Shown here: in pieces, positions 1 to 5,944 of the stretch
Layout of the letters: each line of letters opens with the position of its first letter
Position numbering within the stretch: position 1 is the first letter of the stretch
Source: Pseudomonadota bacterium
GTDB lineage: Bacteria; Pseudomonadota; Gammaproteobacteria; JAKAQQ01
Direction: 5' to 3'
Length of the DNA stretch: 6,328 nucleotides
NCBI GenBank assembly: GCA_021819635.1
Contig: JAKAQQ010000050.1
Span: 1-6,328 of the forward strand
Translations under genes and position numbers: made by a program
The notes under the pieces: model-generated
The model's input: only the letters and a program-made list of their open reading frames with translations
Database searches by the model: none
Told to the model about the DNA's origin: nothing

Positions 1-392
1 ACCCTGGGCAGCTCCGCGACGAGCGTCCGCTCGGCGGCCGTCGTGCGTTGCGAGAGACGGGGCAAGAGGGCGGCGACGAGCGGCTCGGCCTTCTTGCGCC
101 CGGCGACCACCTCGCGGAACAGGAGATGAAAACGGTTTTTTTCGTGCGGGTTGAGCTCGGGCTCGTCCTCGATCGTGTCCGCAATCCGGCAGAGGAGGTA
201 GGCGTCGCCGACGACCCAACGGAGCGCCGGGGGGAGACGCGGGATGGTCAGCGCAAACGTCCGCGATGTTCCGGCGAGCATCCCGGACATAAACCGGGCG
301 TCGTCGTCGCTGACAACGGTGGCGCGAAGAGGGCTCGCGGACACGGCCGCTTCAGCCACGGACACCAAACGGGGCTCAGGATTCATAAGCAT
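1..392 (-). CDS. sqs: Squalene synthase (phytoene/squalene synthase family), N-terminal part, cut by window edge
   Basis: This enzyme would condense two farnesyl diphosphates head-to-head, via presqualene diphosphate, to squalene, the precursor for hopene cyclisation. About 130 N-terminal residues are visible; the rest lies beyond position 1. Seen: the substrate-binding block SRTFALTIPRLP (about residues 43-54) followed by AYLLCRIADTIEDEP (64-78), whose DTIED (72-76) is the first Asp-rich Mg-diphosphate motif. This wording is that of single-enzyme bacterial squalene synthases of the Methylococcus type; HpnC and HpnD have a different DD(I/L)ADE-like motif. The start is uncertain: in-frame ATGs lie at 392 and 386, neither with a clear Shine-Dalgarno, and the frame is closed by a stop at 468-470. 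The roughly 25 residues before the conserved part are poorly conserved in character. The gene follows hpnA on the same strand after a 95-bp gap, so cotranscription is plausible. Dehydrosqualene or phytoene synthase activity is the alternative; the hopanoid context favours squalene. Confidence 0.88.
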   Translation of the reverse strand, partial: MLMNPEPRLVSVAEAAVSASPLRATVVSDDDARFMSGMLAGTSRTFALTIPRLPPALRWVVGDAYLLCRIADTIEDEPELNPHEKNRFHLLFREVVAGRKKAEPLVAALLPRLSQRTTAAERTLVAELPR

Positions 393-486
393 CGGAAGCG
401 TCTTGCGATCGCTTGCGAACCGGATGGATGCGGCGAGGGAGCTCCCCCATTCGTTGTTCCGGGTCGATCATCAGACATGAATCTGC

Positions 487-492
487 ATTATA
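487..492 (-). promoter_or_regulatory. Perfect TATAAT -10-like hexamer upstream of squalene synthase
   Basis: Read on the minus strand, positions 492 to 487 spell TATAAT. It overlaps the TAA stop codon of hpnA and lies about 95 bases before the squalene synthase start. It stands out in a very GC-rich region. No convincing -35 box is found at 16-18 bases spacing (the sequence there is CCCGCG-like), so a real promoter is only a possibility. If active, it would let the squalene synthase be transcribed apart from hpnA. Confidence 0.25.
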
Positions 493-1507
493 ACGGACGA
501 AGACGGGACCGCGGGGGACGGTCGAGCCATCCACGCCCGTAGTACCACGCCAAGGCATCGGCCACGGCCTCGCGCCACGCCCGTGCCCGATACCCGAGTT
601 CCTGCCGCGCCTTCTCGGAACTGTAGTACATCTTTTTGCGGGCCATCCGCAAGGCGTCCCGGGTGACCCGCGGTTCGTGTCCCGTCCACCGGGCCCGACC
701 CTCGCCGACCCAGGCCACGGGATAAAGAGGCCAGCGCGGCAGGCGCCAGTGCGGAGGAGACCGCCCGGATTCTTCCGCGACGCCCTCAAGGAGCTCCTTC
801 AACGAGAGGTTGGTCCCCCCGAGAATGTAGCGCTGCCCGACCTTTCCCTGTTCGTAGGCGAGAAGGTGTCCGCGGGCCACATCCTCGACGTGAACGACGT
901 TGAGCCCCGTGTCCACGTACGCCGGGATACGCCCCTGGGCCGCCTCGAGGATCATCCGTCCGGTCGGCGTGGGTTTGATGTCCCGAGGCCCGACAGGAGC
1001 CGAGGGGCAGACGATCACGACCGGGGCTCCGCGCTCGGCCACCAAGGCGCGCACCCGTTCCTCGGCGAGGAATTTCGAACGTTTGTACGCCCCCACCATG
1101 TCGCCTAGGCCGACGGGCGTCGTCTCGTCGGCCAGTCGGCCGTCGGGGAACGAGGCCAGCGTCGCCACACTGCTCGTGTAGACCACGCGCTCCACGCCCG
1201 CCGCGAGAGCGGCCGCGAGCAGGCTCTCGGTGCCTCCGATGTTGACCCGCTCGAGCTCTCCGGGGTCACGAACCCACAGACGGTAGTCGGCGGCCACGTG
1301 AAAAAGAGCCCGGCAACCGTGGAGTGCCCGGGCCAGGGAGGACGGATCGCGGAGGTCGCCCTCGACGCACTCAAGGTCCAGACCTTCAAGGTTGTCGCGG
1401 GGGCTCTGCGGGCGGACGAGGGCACGGACCTCGTGGCCGGCGGCGAGAAGCTCCCGTGCGACGGCGGATCCCACAAAACCGGTCCCTCCGGTCAGCAAGG
1501 TCTTCAT
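488..1507 (-). CDS. hpnA: Hopanoid-associated sugar epimerase-like SDR, HpnA
   Basis: This is an extended short-chain dehydrogenase/reductase of 339 residues. Seen: a Rossmann nucleotide-binding motif TGGTGFVG (residues 6-13, GxxGxxG), the stretch LFHVAADYRLWV (68-79) typical of the HpnA family, a catalytic-type Ser in YTSSVATL (110-117) and YKRSK (141-145) with the YxxxK pair. The catalytic set therefore looks intact. The family is named for its constant presence in hopanoid clusters; its reaction is not settled as far as I know, and a reductase or epimerase step on the hopanoid side chain or sugar is inferred only. The ATG at 1507 is preferred over an in-frame GTG at 1516: the homologous proteins begin with MKTL-like sequence and a GGGGTG stretch lies about 6 bases upstream. 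It is divergent from hpnI and lies upstream of the squalene synthase gene, with which it may form an operon. Confidence 0.92.
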   Translation of the reverse strand: MKTLLTGGTGFVGSAVARELLAAGHEVRALVRPQSPRDNLEGLDLECVEGDLRDPSSLARALHGCRALFHVAADYRLWVRDPGELERVNIGGTESLLAAALAAGVERVVYTSSVATLASFPDGRLADETTPVGLGDMVGAYKRSKFLAEERVRALVAERGAPVVIVCPSAPVGPRDIKPTPTGRMILEAAQGRIPAYVDTGLNVVHVEDVARGHLLAYEQGKVGQRYILGGTNLSLKELLEGVAEESGRSPPHWRLPRWPLYPVAWVGEGRARWTGHEPRVTRDALRMARKKMYYSSEKARQELGYRARAWREAVADALAWYYGRGWLDRPPRSRLRPL

Positions 1508-1637
1508 GCGCGGCACCCCGGCGAACGGATTGCGGGCATTCTAGCCTGCGGCCGGGCGCCCCTCGCCGGGTCTTATACTGCGGGAGGCGAGCGGGGGGCA
1601 GCCCGGCCACGCCTTTCCCTCCCGACGGTTCTTCGGC
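1508..1637. promoter_or_regulatory. Divergent hpnA / hpnI intergenic region with candidate promoters
   Basis: This 130-bp non-coding gap separates the minus-strand hpnA unit from the plus-strand hpnIJK unit and must hold the start signals of both, unless transcription reads in from elsewhere. Seen: a -10-like TATACT on the plus strand at 1574-1579 and a -10-like TAGAAT on the minus strand at 1543-1538. A 6-bp inverted repeat, CTCGCC (1562-1567) and GGCGAG (1586-1591), brackets the plus-strand box and could be an operator. Neither box has a good TTGACA-like partner at normal spacing, so the boxes are weak candidates. No Shine-Dalgarno is visible before hpnI. Confidence 0.45.
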
Positions 1638-2798
1638 ATGCACGCAGAAACGATCCTGACCGTCCTCGGGACGCTGGTGTATGGCGTCGCTTTGGCCTAC
1701 CTTCTCCTCGCGGGCGCGGCGGTCCTCGGGGGCGGACGCGCCCTCCGCCCTCCCCCTTCGTCCCCCCCCGAGCCGGTCAGCGTCCTCGTCCCCCTGCACG
1801 GCCCGTTCCCCGGTCTCGACGCATGCCTCGAGAGCCTCTTCGGGCAGGATCACCCCTGTTTCGAACTGGTCTTTGGAACGTGCGACCCCCACGACCCGGC
1901 GCTCGGCGCGCTCGAGGCCGTGGGGCGCCGTCACCCCGCGTGCCCTTACCGGGCGGTGGTGACCCCCGTCCCACCCGCCGGCGTCAACCCCAAGGTGGTC
2001 AACCTCGAGGCGCTCGAGCCCCACGCCCGGCACGAGCTTCTCGTGCTCGTCGACGCGGACATCGTCCTCGCGCCCGATCACCTGCGTCGTGTCACCGCCC
2101 CGCTCCACGATCCGGCGACCGGCCTCGTCACCTGCCCTTATGGGGCGGCGCTCCCCCCGCGCGCCGGTCTCTGGCCCCGGCTCGCCGCGCTCTACATCGG
2201 CGACTGGTTCTACACATCCGTTCTCGTCGCTTCCCTCGTGGCCCCCGACGCGCACGGGTTCGGGGCCACCCTCGCGCTCCGCCGCGCCACGCTCGGGGCC
2301 ACGGGCGGGCTCGCCGCGCTCCGCCCCGTTCTCGCCGACGATCACGAACTCGCCGCCCGTGTTCGCGCCCTGGGCCTCAGGACCGGGATCCTCGAGACAA
2401 GGGCCAGGACCATGGTCACGGAAACGACGTTTCGCGAAGTTTGGGCGCACGAAAAACGCTGGCTGGGAACCATCCGGGCCCTCGATCCCTGGGGGTATCT
2501 CGGACTGCCCGCGGGTCTGACGACCGTCCCGCTTCTCCTCGGCCTCGCCCTTCTTGGCGGGACGCCCCTTGCCTGGGGCGGCTTTGGGGTCCTCGTGTTG
2601 GGTCGCCTTGTGCTACACTTTTGTTCTTGGGACCGTTCACGAAGCGACCGGATCGGTGCTGCGGTTCTGCTCCTTCCGGCGCGCGATCTCCTGACCTTGG
2701 CAGAGTGGCTGGCGGCCCTCGTGGCCCGTCGCCTGCGATGGAAAGAGTCCCTTCTCACGATCGACGGCCGCGGGCAGTTGGAGGACAACGATCCATGA
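1638..2798 (+). CDS. hpnI: Hopanoid biosynthesis glycosyltransferase HpnI
   Basis: This membrane glycosyltransferase has 386 residues and resembles ceramide glucosyltransferase (GT2/GT21-like). Known from Burkholderia genetics: HpnI is needed to attach N-acetylglucosamine to bacteriohopanetetrol; the sugar donor would be UDP-GlcNAc. Seen: an N-terminal hydrophobic segment (about residues 6-30), a proline-rich linker, PVSVLVPLHG (46-55) opening the GT-A fold, FGTCDPHDPAL (79-89) with the first Asp, VDADI (138-142) as the DxD-like metal site, FGATLALRR (208-216), ADDHELAARV (233-242) with the catalytic acidic pair, HEKRW (271-275) as the (Q/R)xxRW-type motif, and two or three further hydrophobic segments (about 290-328 and 339-363). 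The order of D, DxD, ED and xxRW is that of GT21 enzymes, so the protein looks complete and active on the cytoplasmic membrane. The ATG start lacks a visible Shine-Dalgarno. Its stop overlaps the hpnJ start by 4 bp. Confidence 0.93.
   Translation: MHAETILTVLGTLVYGVALAYLLLAGAAVLGGGRALRPPPSSPPEPVSVLVPLHGPFPGLDACLESLFGQDHPCFELVFGTCDPHDPALGALEAVGRRHPACPYRAVVTPVPPAGVNPKVVNLEALEPHARHELLVLVDADIVLAPDHLRRVTAPLHDPATGLVTCPYGAALPPRAGLWPRLAALYIGDWFYTSVLVASLVAPDAHGFGATLALRRATLGATGGLAALRPVLADDHELAARVRALGLRTGILETRARTMVTETTFREVWAHEKRWLGTIRALDPWGYLGLPAGLTTVPLLLGLALLGGTPLAWGGFGVLVLGRLVLHFCSWDRSRSDRIGAAVLLLPARDLLTLAEWLAALVARRLRWKESLLTIDGRGQLEDNDP
2780..2784 (+). promoter_or_regulatory. Shine-Dalgarno of hpnJ inside the hpnI end
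   Basis: GGAGG at 2780-2784 lies 10 bases before the hpnJ ATG at 2795 and within the last codons of hpnI. With the ATGA overlap of the hpnI stop and hpnJ start, this indicates coupled translation and fixes the hpnJ start, although its reading frame is open far upstream through hpnI. Confidence 0.8.
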
Positions 2799-4228
2799 CC
2801 CTCAAAACCCTTCTTCTCCACCCGCCCTCTTACGACGGCTTTGACGGCGGCGCGGGTTCGCGCTACCAGGCGCGGCGCGAAATCCGCTCGTTCTGGTATC
2901 CGACGTGGCTGGCCCAGCCCGCCGCCCTGATCCCGGGGAGCAAACTCATCGACGCGCCGGCCGACGGCCTGAGCATCGAGGAGGTCCTCGAGCGTGCGCG
3001 GGGCTACGAGTTCGTGGTGATGCACACGAGTTCCCCTTCCTACGCGGCGGACGGCGCCTTTGCCGCGCGCCTCAAGGAGCGGTACCCCGACGTGCTTGTC
3101 GCGATGGTGGGGGCCAAGGTGGCGGTCGAGCCGGAAGCGTCCCTGAAGGGGGCGCCGGCCGTGGATTTTGTGGCCCGCGAGGAATTCGATTACACGCTCC
3201 TCGAGGTGGCTGAGGGACGCCCCTTCCGCGACGTCGACGGGGTCAGCTACCGGGCGGCGGACGGAGGGTTCGTCCACAACAAGACGCGCGCCACGATCGA
3301 GAACATGGACGACCTGCCGTTCGTCTCCGAGGTCTACAAGCGGGATCTCAGGATCGAGAACTACTTCATCGGCTATCTCAAGCACCCCTACATTTCGTTC
3401 TACACCGGCCGGGGGTGCCGCTCCAAATGCACGTTCTGCCTTTGGCCCCAGACCGTGGGCGGGCACCGCTACCGGGTCCGCAGCCCCGCGCATGTCCTCG
3501 AGGAGGTTCGCTACATCCAGAAGAACTTCCCCCAGGTCAAGGAAATCTTCTTCGACGACGACACCTTCACCGACTTCAAGCCGCGGGCCGAGGAAATTGC
3601 CCGCGGGCTGGGCAAACTCGGGGTGACCTGGTCGTGCAACGCCAAGGCCAACGTGCCGTACGAGACCCTCAAGGTCATGCGCGACAACGGGCTGCGTCTG
3701 CTCCTCGTCGGGTACGAGAGCGGCAACCAGGACATCCTCTTCAACATCAAGAAGGGACTCCGGCTCGATATCGCGCGCCGCTTCTCGAAGGATTGCCGCG
3801 ATCTCGGGATCACCATCCACGGCACGTTCATCATGGGCCTGCCGGGGGAAACGCGGGACACGATCCAGGAGACCATCCGGTTCGCCCAGGAGATCAACCC
3901 GCACACGATCCAGGTCTCGCTCGCGGCGCCGTATCCGGGAACGCGGCTTTACCGCGAGGCGGTCGAGAACGGCTGGCTGGACCTCAGTCAGGCGGATCGG
4001 CTCGTGAGCGAAAACGGCTTCCAGCTCATCCCGCTCACCTACCCGCATCTCGACCACAAGGAAATCTTCGAATCGGTCGCCACGTTCTACAAGCGGTTCT
4101 ACTTCCGCCCGAGCAAAATCGCGGAACTCGTGGGCGAGATGCTGCGCAGTCCCGAGATGATGAAACGGCGTCTGCGCGAAGGCGTTGAATTCGCCCGCTT
4201 CCTCCGTCAACGCCACGCCGCACTCTGA
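2795..4228 (+). CDS. hpnJ: Hopanoid biosynthesis radical SAM enzyme HpnJ
   Basis: The protein has 477 residues. Known: HpnJ is the radical SAM enzyme required in Burkholderia to turn glucosaminyl-BHT into BHT cyclitol ether, a contraction of the six-membered sugar to a five-membered carbocycle. Seen: the family opening LLLHPPSYDGFDGGAGSRY (6-24), then REIRSFWYPTWLAQPA (28-43); a B12-binding-like Rossmann region (about 45-140); the [4Fe-4S]/SAM site GCRSKCTFC with Cys208, Cys212 and Cys215 (CxxxCxxC); FFDDDTF (252-258); VGYESGN (305-311); and FIMGLPGET (345-353), the later radical SAM core strands. The C-terminal part (about 400-477) is charged and helical-looking. The N-terminal region has no DxHxxG motif, so base-off cobalamin binding is doubtful. 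The start is set by the strong Shine-Dalgarno and by match to the family N-terminus. The gene is intact and coupled to hpnI. Confidence 0.96.
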   Translation: MTLKTLLLHPPSYDGFDGGAGSRYQARREIRSFWYPTWLAQPAALIPGSKLIDAPADGLSIEEVLERARGYEFVVMHTSSPSYAADGAFAARLKERYPDVLVAMVGAKVAVEPEASLKGAPAVDFVAREEFDYTLLEVAEGRPFRDVDGVSYRAADGGFVHNKTRATIENMDDLPFVSEVYKRDLRIENYFIGYLKHPYISFYTGRGCRSKCTFCLWPQTVGGHRYRVRSPAHVLEEVRYIQKNFPQVKEIFFDDDTFTDFKPRAEEIARGLGKLGVTWSCNAKANVPYETLKVMRDNGLRLLLVGYESGNQDILFNIKKGLRLDIARRFSKDCRDLGITIHGTFIMGLPGETRDTIQETIRFAQEINPHTIQVSLAAPYPGTRLYREAVENGWLDLSQADRLVSENGFQLIPLTYPHLDHKEIFESVATFYKRFYFRPSKIAELVGEMLRSPEMMKRRLREGVEFARFLRQRHAAL

Positions 4229-4239
4229 AGAAGCCTCCC

Positions 4240-4272
4240 ACGGGCCCGCCCCGACCGCCGGGACGGGCCCGT
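4240..4272 (+). other. Intercistronic hairpin between hpnJ and hpnK
   Basis: ACGGGCCCG (4240-4248) and CGGGCCCGT (4264-4272) can form a 9-bp, nearly all-G/C stem with a 15-base loop. The right arm is itself part of a 12-bp perfect palindrome, GACGGGCCCGTC (4262-4273). The stem ends 8 bases before the chosen hpnK ATG and has no following T-run, so it is not a classical terminator. It could block ribosome entry at hpnK, stabilise the upstream messenger, or be a protein site; which one cannot be told from sequence. Confidence 0.5.
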
Positions 4273-4280
4273 CGAACCGG

Positions 4281-5201
4281 ATGCCGCCGCGCCGCACCCT
4301 GATCGTCACGGCCGATGACTTCGGGCTCTCGACCGAGGTCAACGAAGCCGTCGAGCACGCCCACCGCGAAGGTTTTCTGACGTCCGCGAGCCTCATGATC
4401 GGGGCGCCCGCCGCCGCCGACGCCCTTGCCCGTGCCCGCCGTCTCCCGCGTCTTGCCGTCGGTCTTCACGTCGCCCTCACCGACGGACTCTCCGTCCTCG
4501 GCCGCGACGCGATCCCGCACCTCGTCGACGCCGACCGGCGCTTTCGGGGCTCGATGGAGGCGGTGTCGTTCCGCCTTGCGTGCGACCGCCGGCTCCGCCG
4601 GGAAATGCGGCGGGAAATCGACGCCCAGTTCGAGGCGTTTCGCGCCAGCGGGTTGCGGCTCGACCACGCCGACACCCACAAGCATTTTCACACCCATCCC
4701 CTCGTCTTCGAGGACCTGGTCGCCATCGGGAAACGCTACGGACTCCGGAGTCTCCGCCTGCCCTACGAACCGTCCGGGGTGGGCCGTGCCATCGCCGGGG
4801 CCCGGGGCCACCTCCCCTCCCCCTCGTCCCTGGCCATGGCGCTGCCGGTGCGTCGGATGCGTCGGCGGTGCCGCGAACTCGGCCTCCTGACCAACGATTG
4901 CGTGCTGGGTCTCCGCGCCAGCGGCTCGATGGACACCGAGCACGTTCTCCGCGCCCTCCGTTCCCCCGTGCGCGGTGTGGTGGAACTCTACCTTCACCCC
5001 GCCACGGTCTCCGGCGCCGCGGTCAGCGCCCGCGCCGCCTCGGCGCGGCACGCGGCCGAATACCGCGCTCTTCTGGACCCCGCCGTCAAGCGGGCGGCGC
5101 ACGATCTCGGGTGGACCCTCTCCACGTACGGCGAATTGACCGGGCGCGTCGCCCGAGAGACCACCGCCCCCGGCAATCCGCCCTCCGAAGACTTAGAATG
5201 A
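4281..5201 (+). CDS. hpnK: Hopanoid biosynthesis deacetylase HpnK (YdjC/ChbG family)
   Basis: This metal-dependent carbohydrate deacetylase has 306 residues from the chosen start. Known from Burkholderia genetics: HpnK removes the acetyl group from N-acetylglucosaminyl-BHT to give glucosaminyl-BHT, the substrate for HpnJ. Seen: LIVTADDFGLS (7-17) with the Asp pair Asp12/Asp13, LTSASLMIGAPAAADA (33-48), VGLHVALTDG (60-69) with His63, LDHADTHKHFHTHP (127-140) with clustered histidines, and VELYLHPA near the C-terminus. These match the metal-binding and catalytic positions of YdjC/ChbG proteins. Start choice: the frame opens at a TTG at 4185 inside hpnJ, but residues before the ATG at 4281 are low-complexity Ala/Pro/Ser and include the hairpin, while the conserved domain starts right after this ATG. 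No clear Shine-Dalgarno precedes it. The gap to hpnJ is 52 bp and the same transcript is likely. Confidence 0.94.
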   Translation: MPPRRTLIVTADDFGLSTEVNEAVEHAHREGFLTSASLMIGAPAAADALARARRLPRLAVGLHVALTDGLSVLGRDAIPHLVDADRRFRGSMEAVSFRLACDRRLRREMRREIDAQFEAFRASGLRLDHADTHKHFHTHPLVFEDLVAIGKRYGLRSLRLPYEPSGVGRAIAGARGHLPSPSSLAMALPVRRMRRRCRELGLLTNDCVLGLRASGSMDTEHVLRALRSPVRGVVELYLHPATVSGAAVSARAASARHAAEYRALLDPAVKRAAHDLGWTLSTYGELTGRVARETTAPGNPPSEDLE

Positions 5202-5238
5202 GTCAAGACCCAGAGATCGGATCCCCCGAGGAGACGAC

Positions 5239-5601
5239 ATGACACGTGTCCCTTCCGTCACCCCCGCCCAGCTCTCCGCCCTCCTCGACGCCGGAGAGCG
5301 GCTCGTCCTTGTCGACGTCCGGACCGACGAGGAGTACGCCACGTTTCACGCCCGGGGGGCGGTCCATGTTCCCCTCGATACCTTCAGTTGGGAAGAGCTC
5401 CAGCGCACGATCCGCGCGCACGGCCATCCGGACAGCGAACCCGTCTACATCCTCTGCCAGCACGGAACACGCGCCTCGCGCGCCTGCGAGCAGGCGCTCC
5501 GGGAAGGGGCCGATCGCGTGCACGTGGTCGCCGGGGGAACCGTGGCCTGGGCCCAGGAAGGGCTCCCGGTCGTGCAGGGGCCTCACCCGGACGGGGACTG
5601 A
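5239..5601 (+). CDS. Single-domain rhodanese-like sulfurtransferase
   Basis: This small, soluble 120-residue protein is built of one rhodanese domain, the usual length for stand-alone members such as GlpE-like proteins. Seen: VTPAQLSALLDAGE (7-20), LVDVRTDEEYATFHARGAVHVP (24-45, the conserved DVR..EEY..GH(A/V).HVP block), and the active loop CQHGTRA with the sulfur-carrying Cys73 and Arg78. With this loop the protein should accept a persulfide sulfur; donor and acceptor are unknown. No signal peptide is seen, so it is cytoplasmic. GAGGAG at 5228-5233, 5 bases before the ATG, is a good Shine-Dalgarno. It follows hpnK after 37 bp on the same strand, so it may be the last gene of the hpn transcript, but rhodanese is not a known hopanoid enzyme and a separate promoter is possible. 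It converges on sdhE. Confidence 0.9.
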   Translation: MTRVPSVTPAQLSALLDAGERLVLVDVRTDEEYATFHARGAVHVPLDTFSWEELQRTIRAHGHPDSEPVYILCQHGTRASRACEQALREGADRVHVVAGGTVAWAQEGLPVVQGPHPDGD

Positions 5602-5643
5602 AGGTTCTCCGCCGCGAGGAAAGAAGCGGCACACGGACGCGGA
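5602..5643. other. Convergent gap between rhodanese and sdhE
   Basis: These 42 bp separate two converging genes. A small inverted repeat, GCCGC (5611-5615) and GCGGC (5626-5630), could form a 5-bp stem with a 10-base purine-rich loop. There is no T-run on either side, so I cannot call an intrinsic terminator; termination may be Rho-dependent. Confidence 0.3.
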
Positions 5644-5919
5644 TCAGGATCGGGGCAGCGATCTCAGGAACCCGAGGATCTGCGCCGTCTCCTCGTCAAC
5701 CGCCGGCCCCTGGCCGAGAAGCGCCGTCACGATCTCGGGGTCGGGCCACTCCGTCAGCCTCTCGAACGCCTCGCGCTCCGCCCGGGACGCGTGCGGGTAG
5801 CGCGCATCAAGATACCCGCCCAAGAGGAGGTCCAGCTCCCTTGTCCCGCGCCGGCAGCGCCAGCGAAGGCGCCCGGGAACGGCGGCACCGGGGTCCCCGT
5901 CGGCCTCGGGCACGCTCAC
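5644..5919 (-). CDS. sdhE: FAD assembly factor SdhE (succinate dehydrogenase assembly factor 2 family)
   Basis: This small 91-residue soluble protein belongs to the SdhE/YgfY/Sdh5 family, which promotes covalent FAD attachment to the SdhA subunit of succinate dehydrogenase. Seen: the hallmark RGTRELD (24-30, the RGxxE motif) preceded by LRWRCR, then LDLLLGGYLDARYP (29-42), the FERLTEWPDPEIVTALLG stretch (52-69), and the C-terminal ILGFLRSLP. Length fits the family (about 80-100 residues). The start is a GTG at 5919; a second in-frame GTG at 5913 is possible and no clear Shine-Dalgarno is seen. The gene starts 25 bp after the sdhB stop on the same strand, so it is probably the last gene of the sdh operon. 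Confidence 0.9.
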   Translation of the reverse strand: MSVPEADGDPGAAVPGRLRWRCRRGTRELDLLLGGYLDARYPHASRAEREAFERLTEWPDPEIVTALLGQGPAVDEETAQILGFLRSLPRS

Positions 5920-5944
5920 CGCGCGGTCGCCCGTGCGCGACGGT

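Noticed and set aside
48..542. A 164-codon plus-strand open frame at the left edge
   Set aside because: It is antisense to the squalene synthase and hpnA end and shows no recognisable motif.
1298..2794. Upstream open extension of the hpnJ frame through hpnI and into hpnA, as if HpnJ had a 499-residue N-terminal domain
   Set aside because: The extension is Arg/Pro/Gly-rich shadow sequence, while hpnI in another frame has clear family motifs and hpnJ has its own Shine-Dalgarno and family N-terminus at 2795.
4185..4280. TTG start for hpnK overlapping hpnJ by 44 bases
   Set aside because: The extra 32 residues are low-complexity, contain the hairpin sequence, and precede the point where the conserved YdjC domain begins.
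2342..4396. A 684-codon open frame on the minus strand opposite hpnI, hpnJ and hpnK
   Set aside because: It runs antisense to three well-recognised genes, has a biased composition rich in Arg, Glu, Val and Asp with no domain, and is explained by high GC in third codon positions.
5194..5199. TAGAAT at the end of hpnK as a promoter for the rhodanese gene
   Set aside because: No acceptable -35 element lies at normal spacing, and the match overlaps the hpnK stop codon by chance as far as can be judged.
5611..5630. Inverted repeat as a bidirectional intrinsic terminator between the rhodanese and sdhE
   Set aside because: Only 5 bp of stem and no T-run on either strand.
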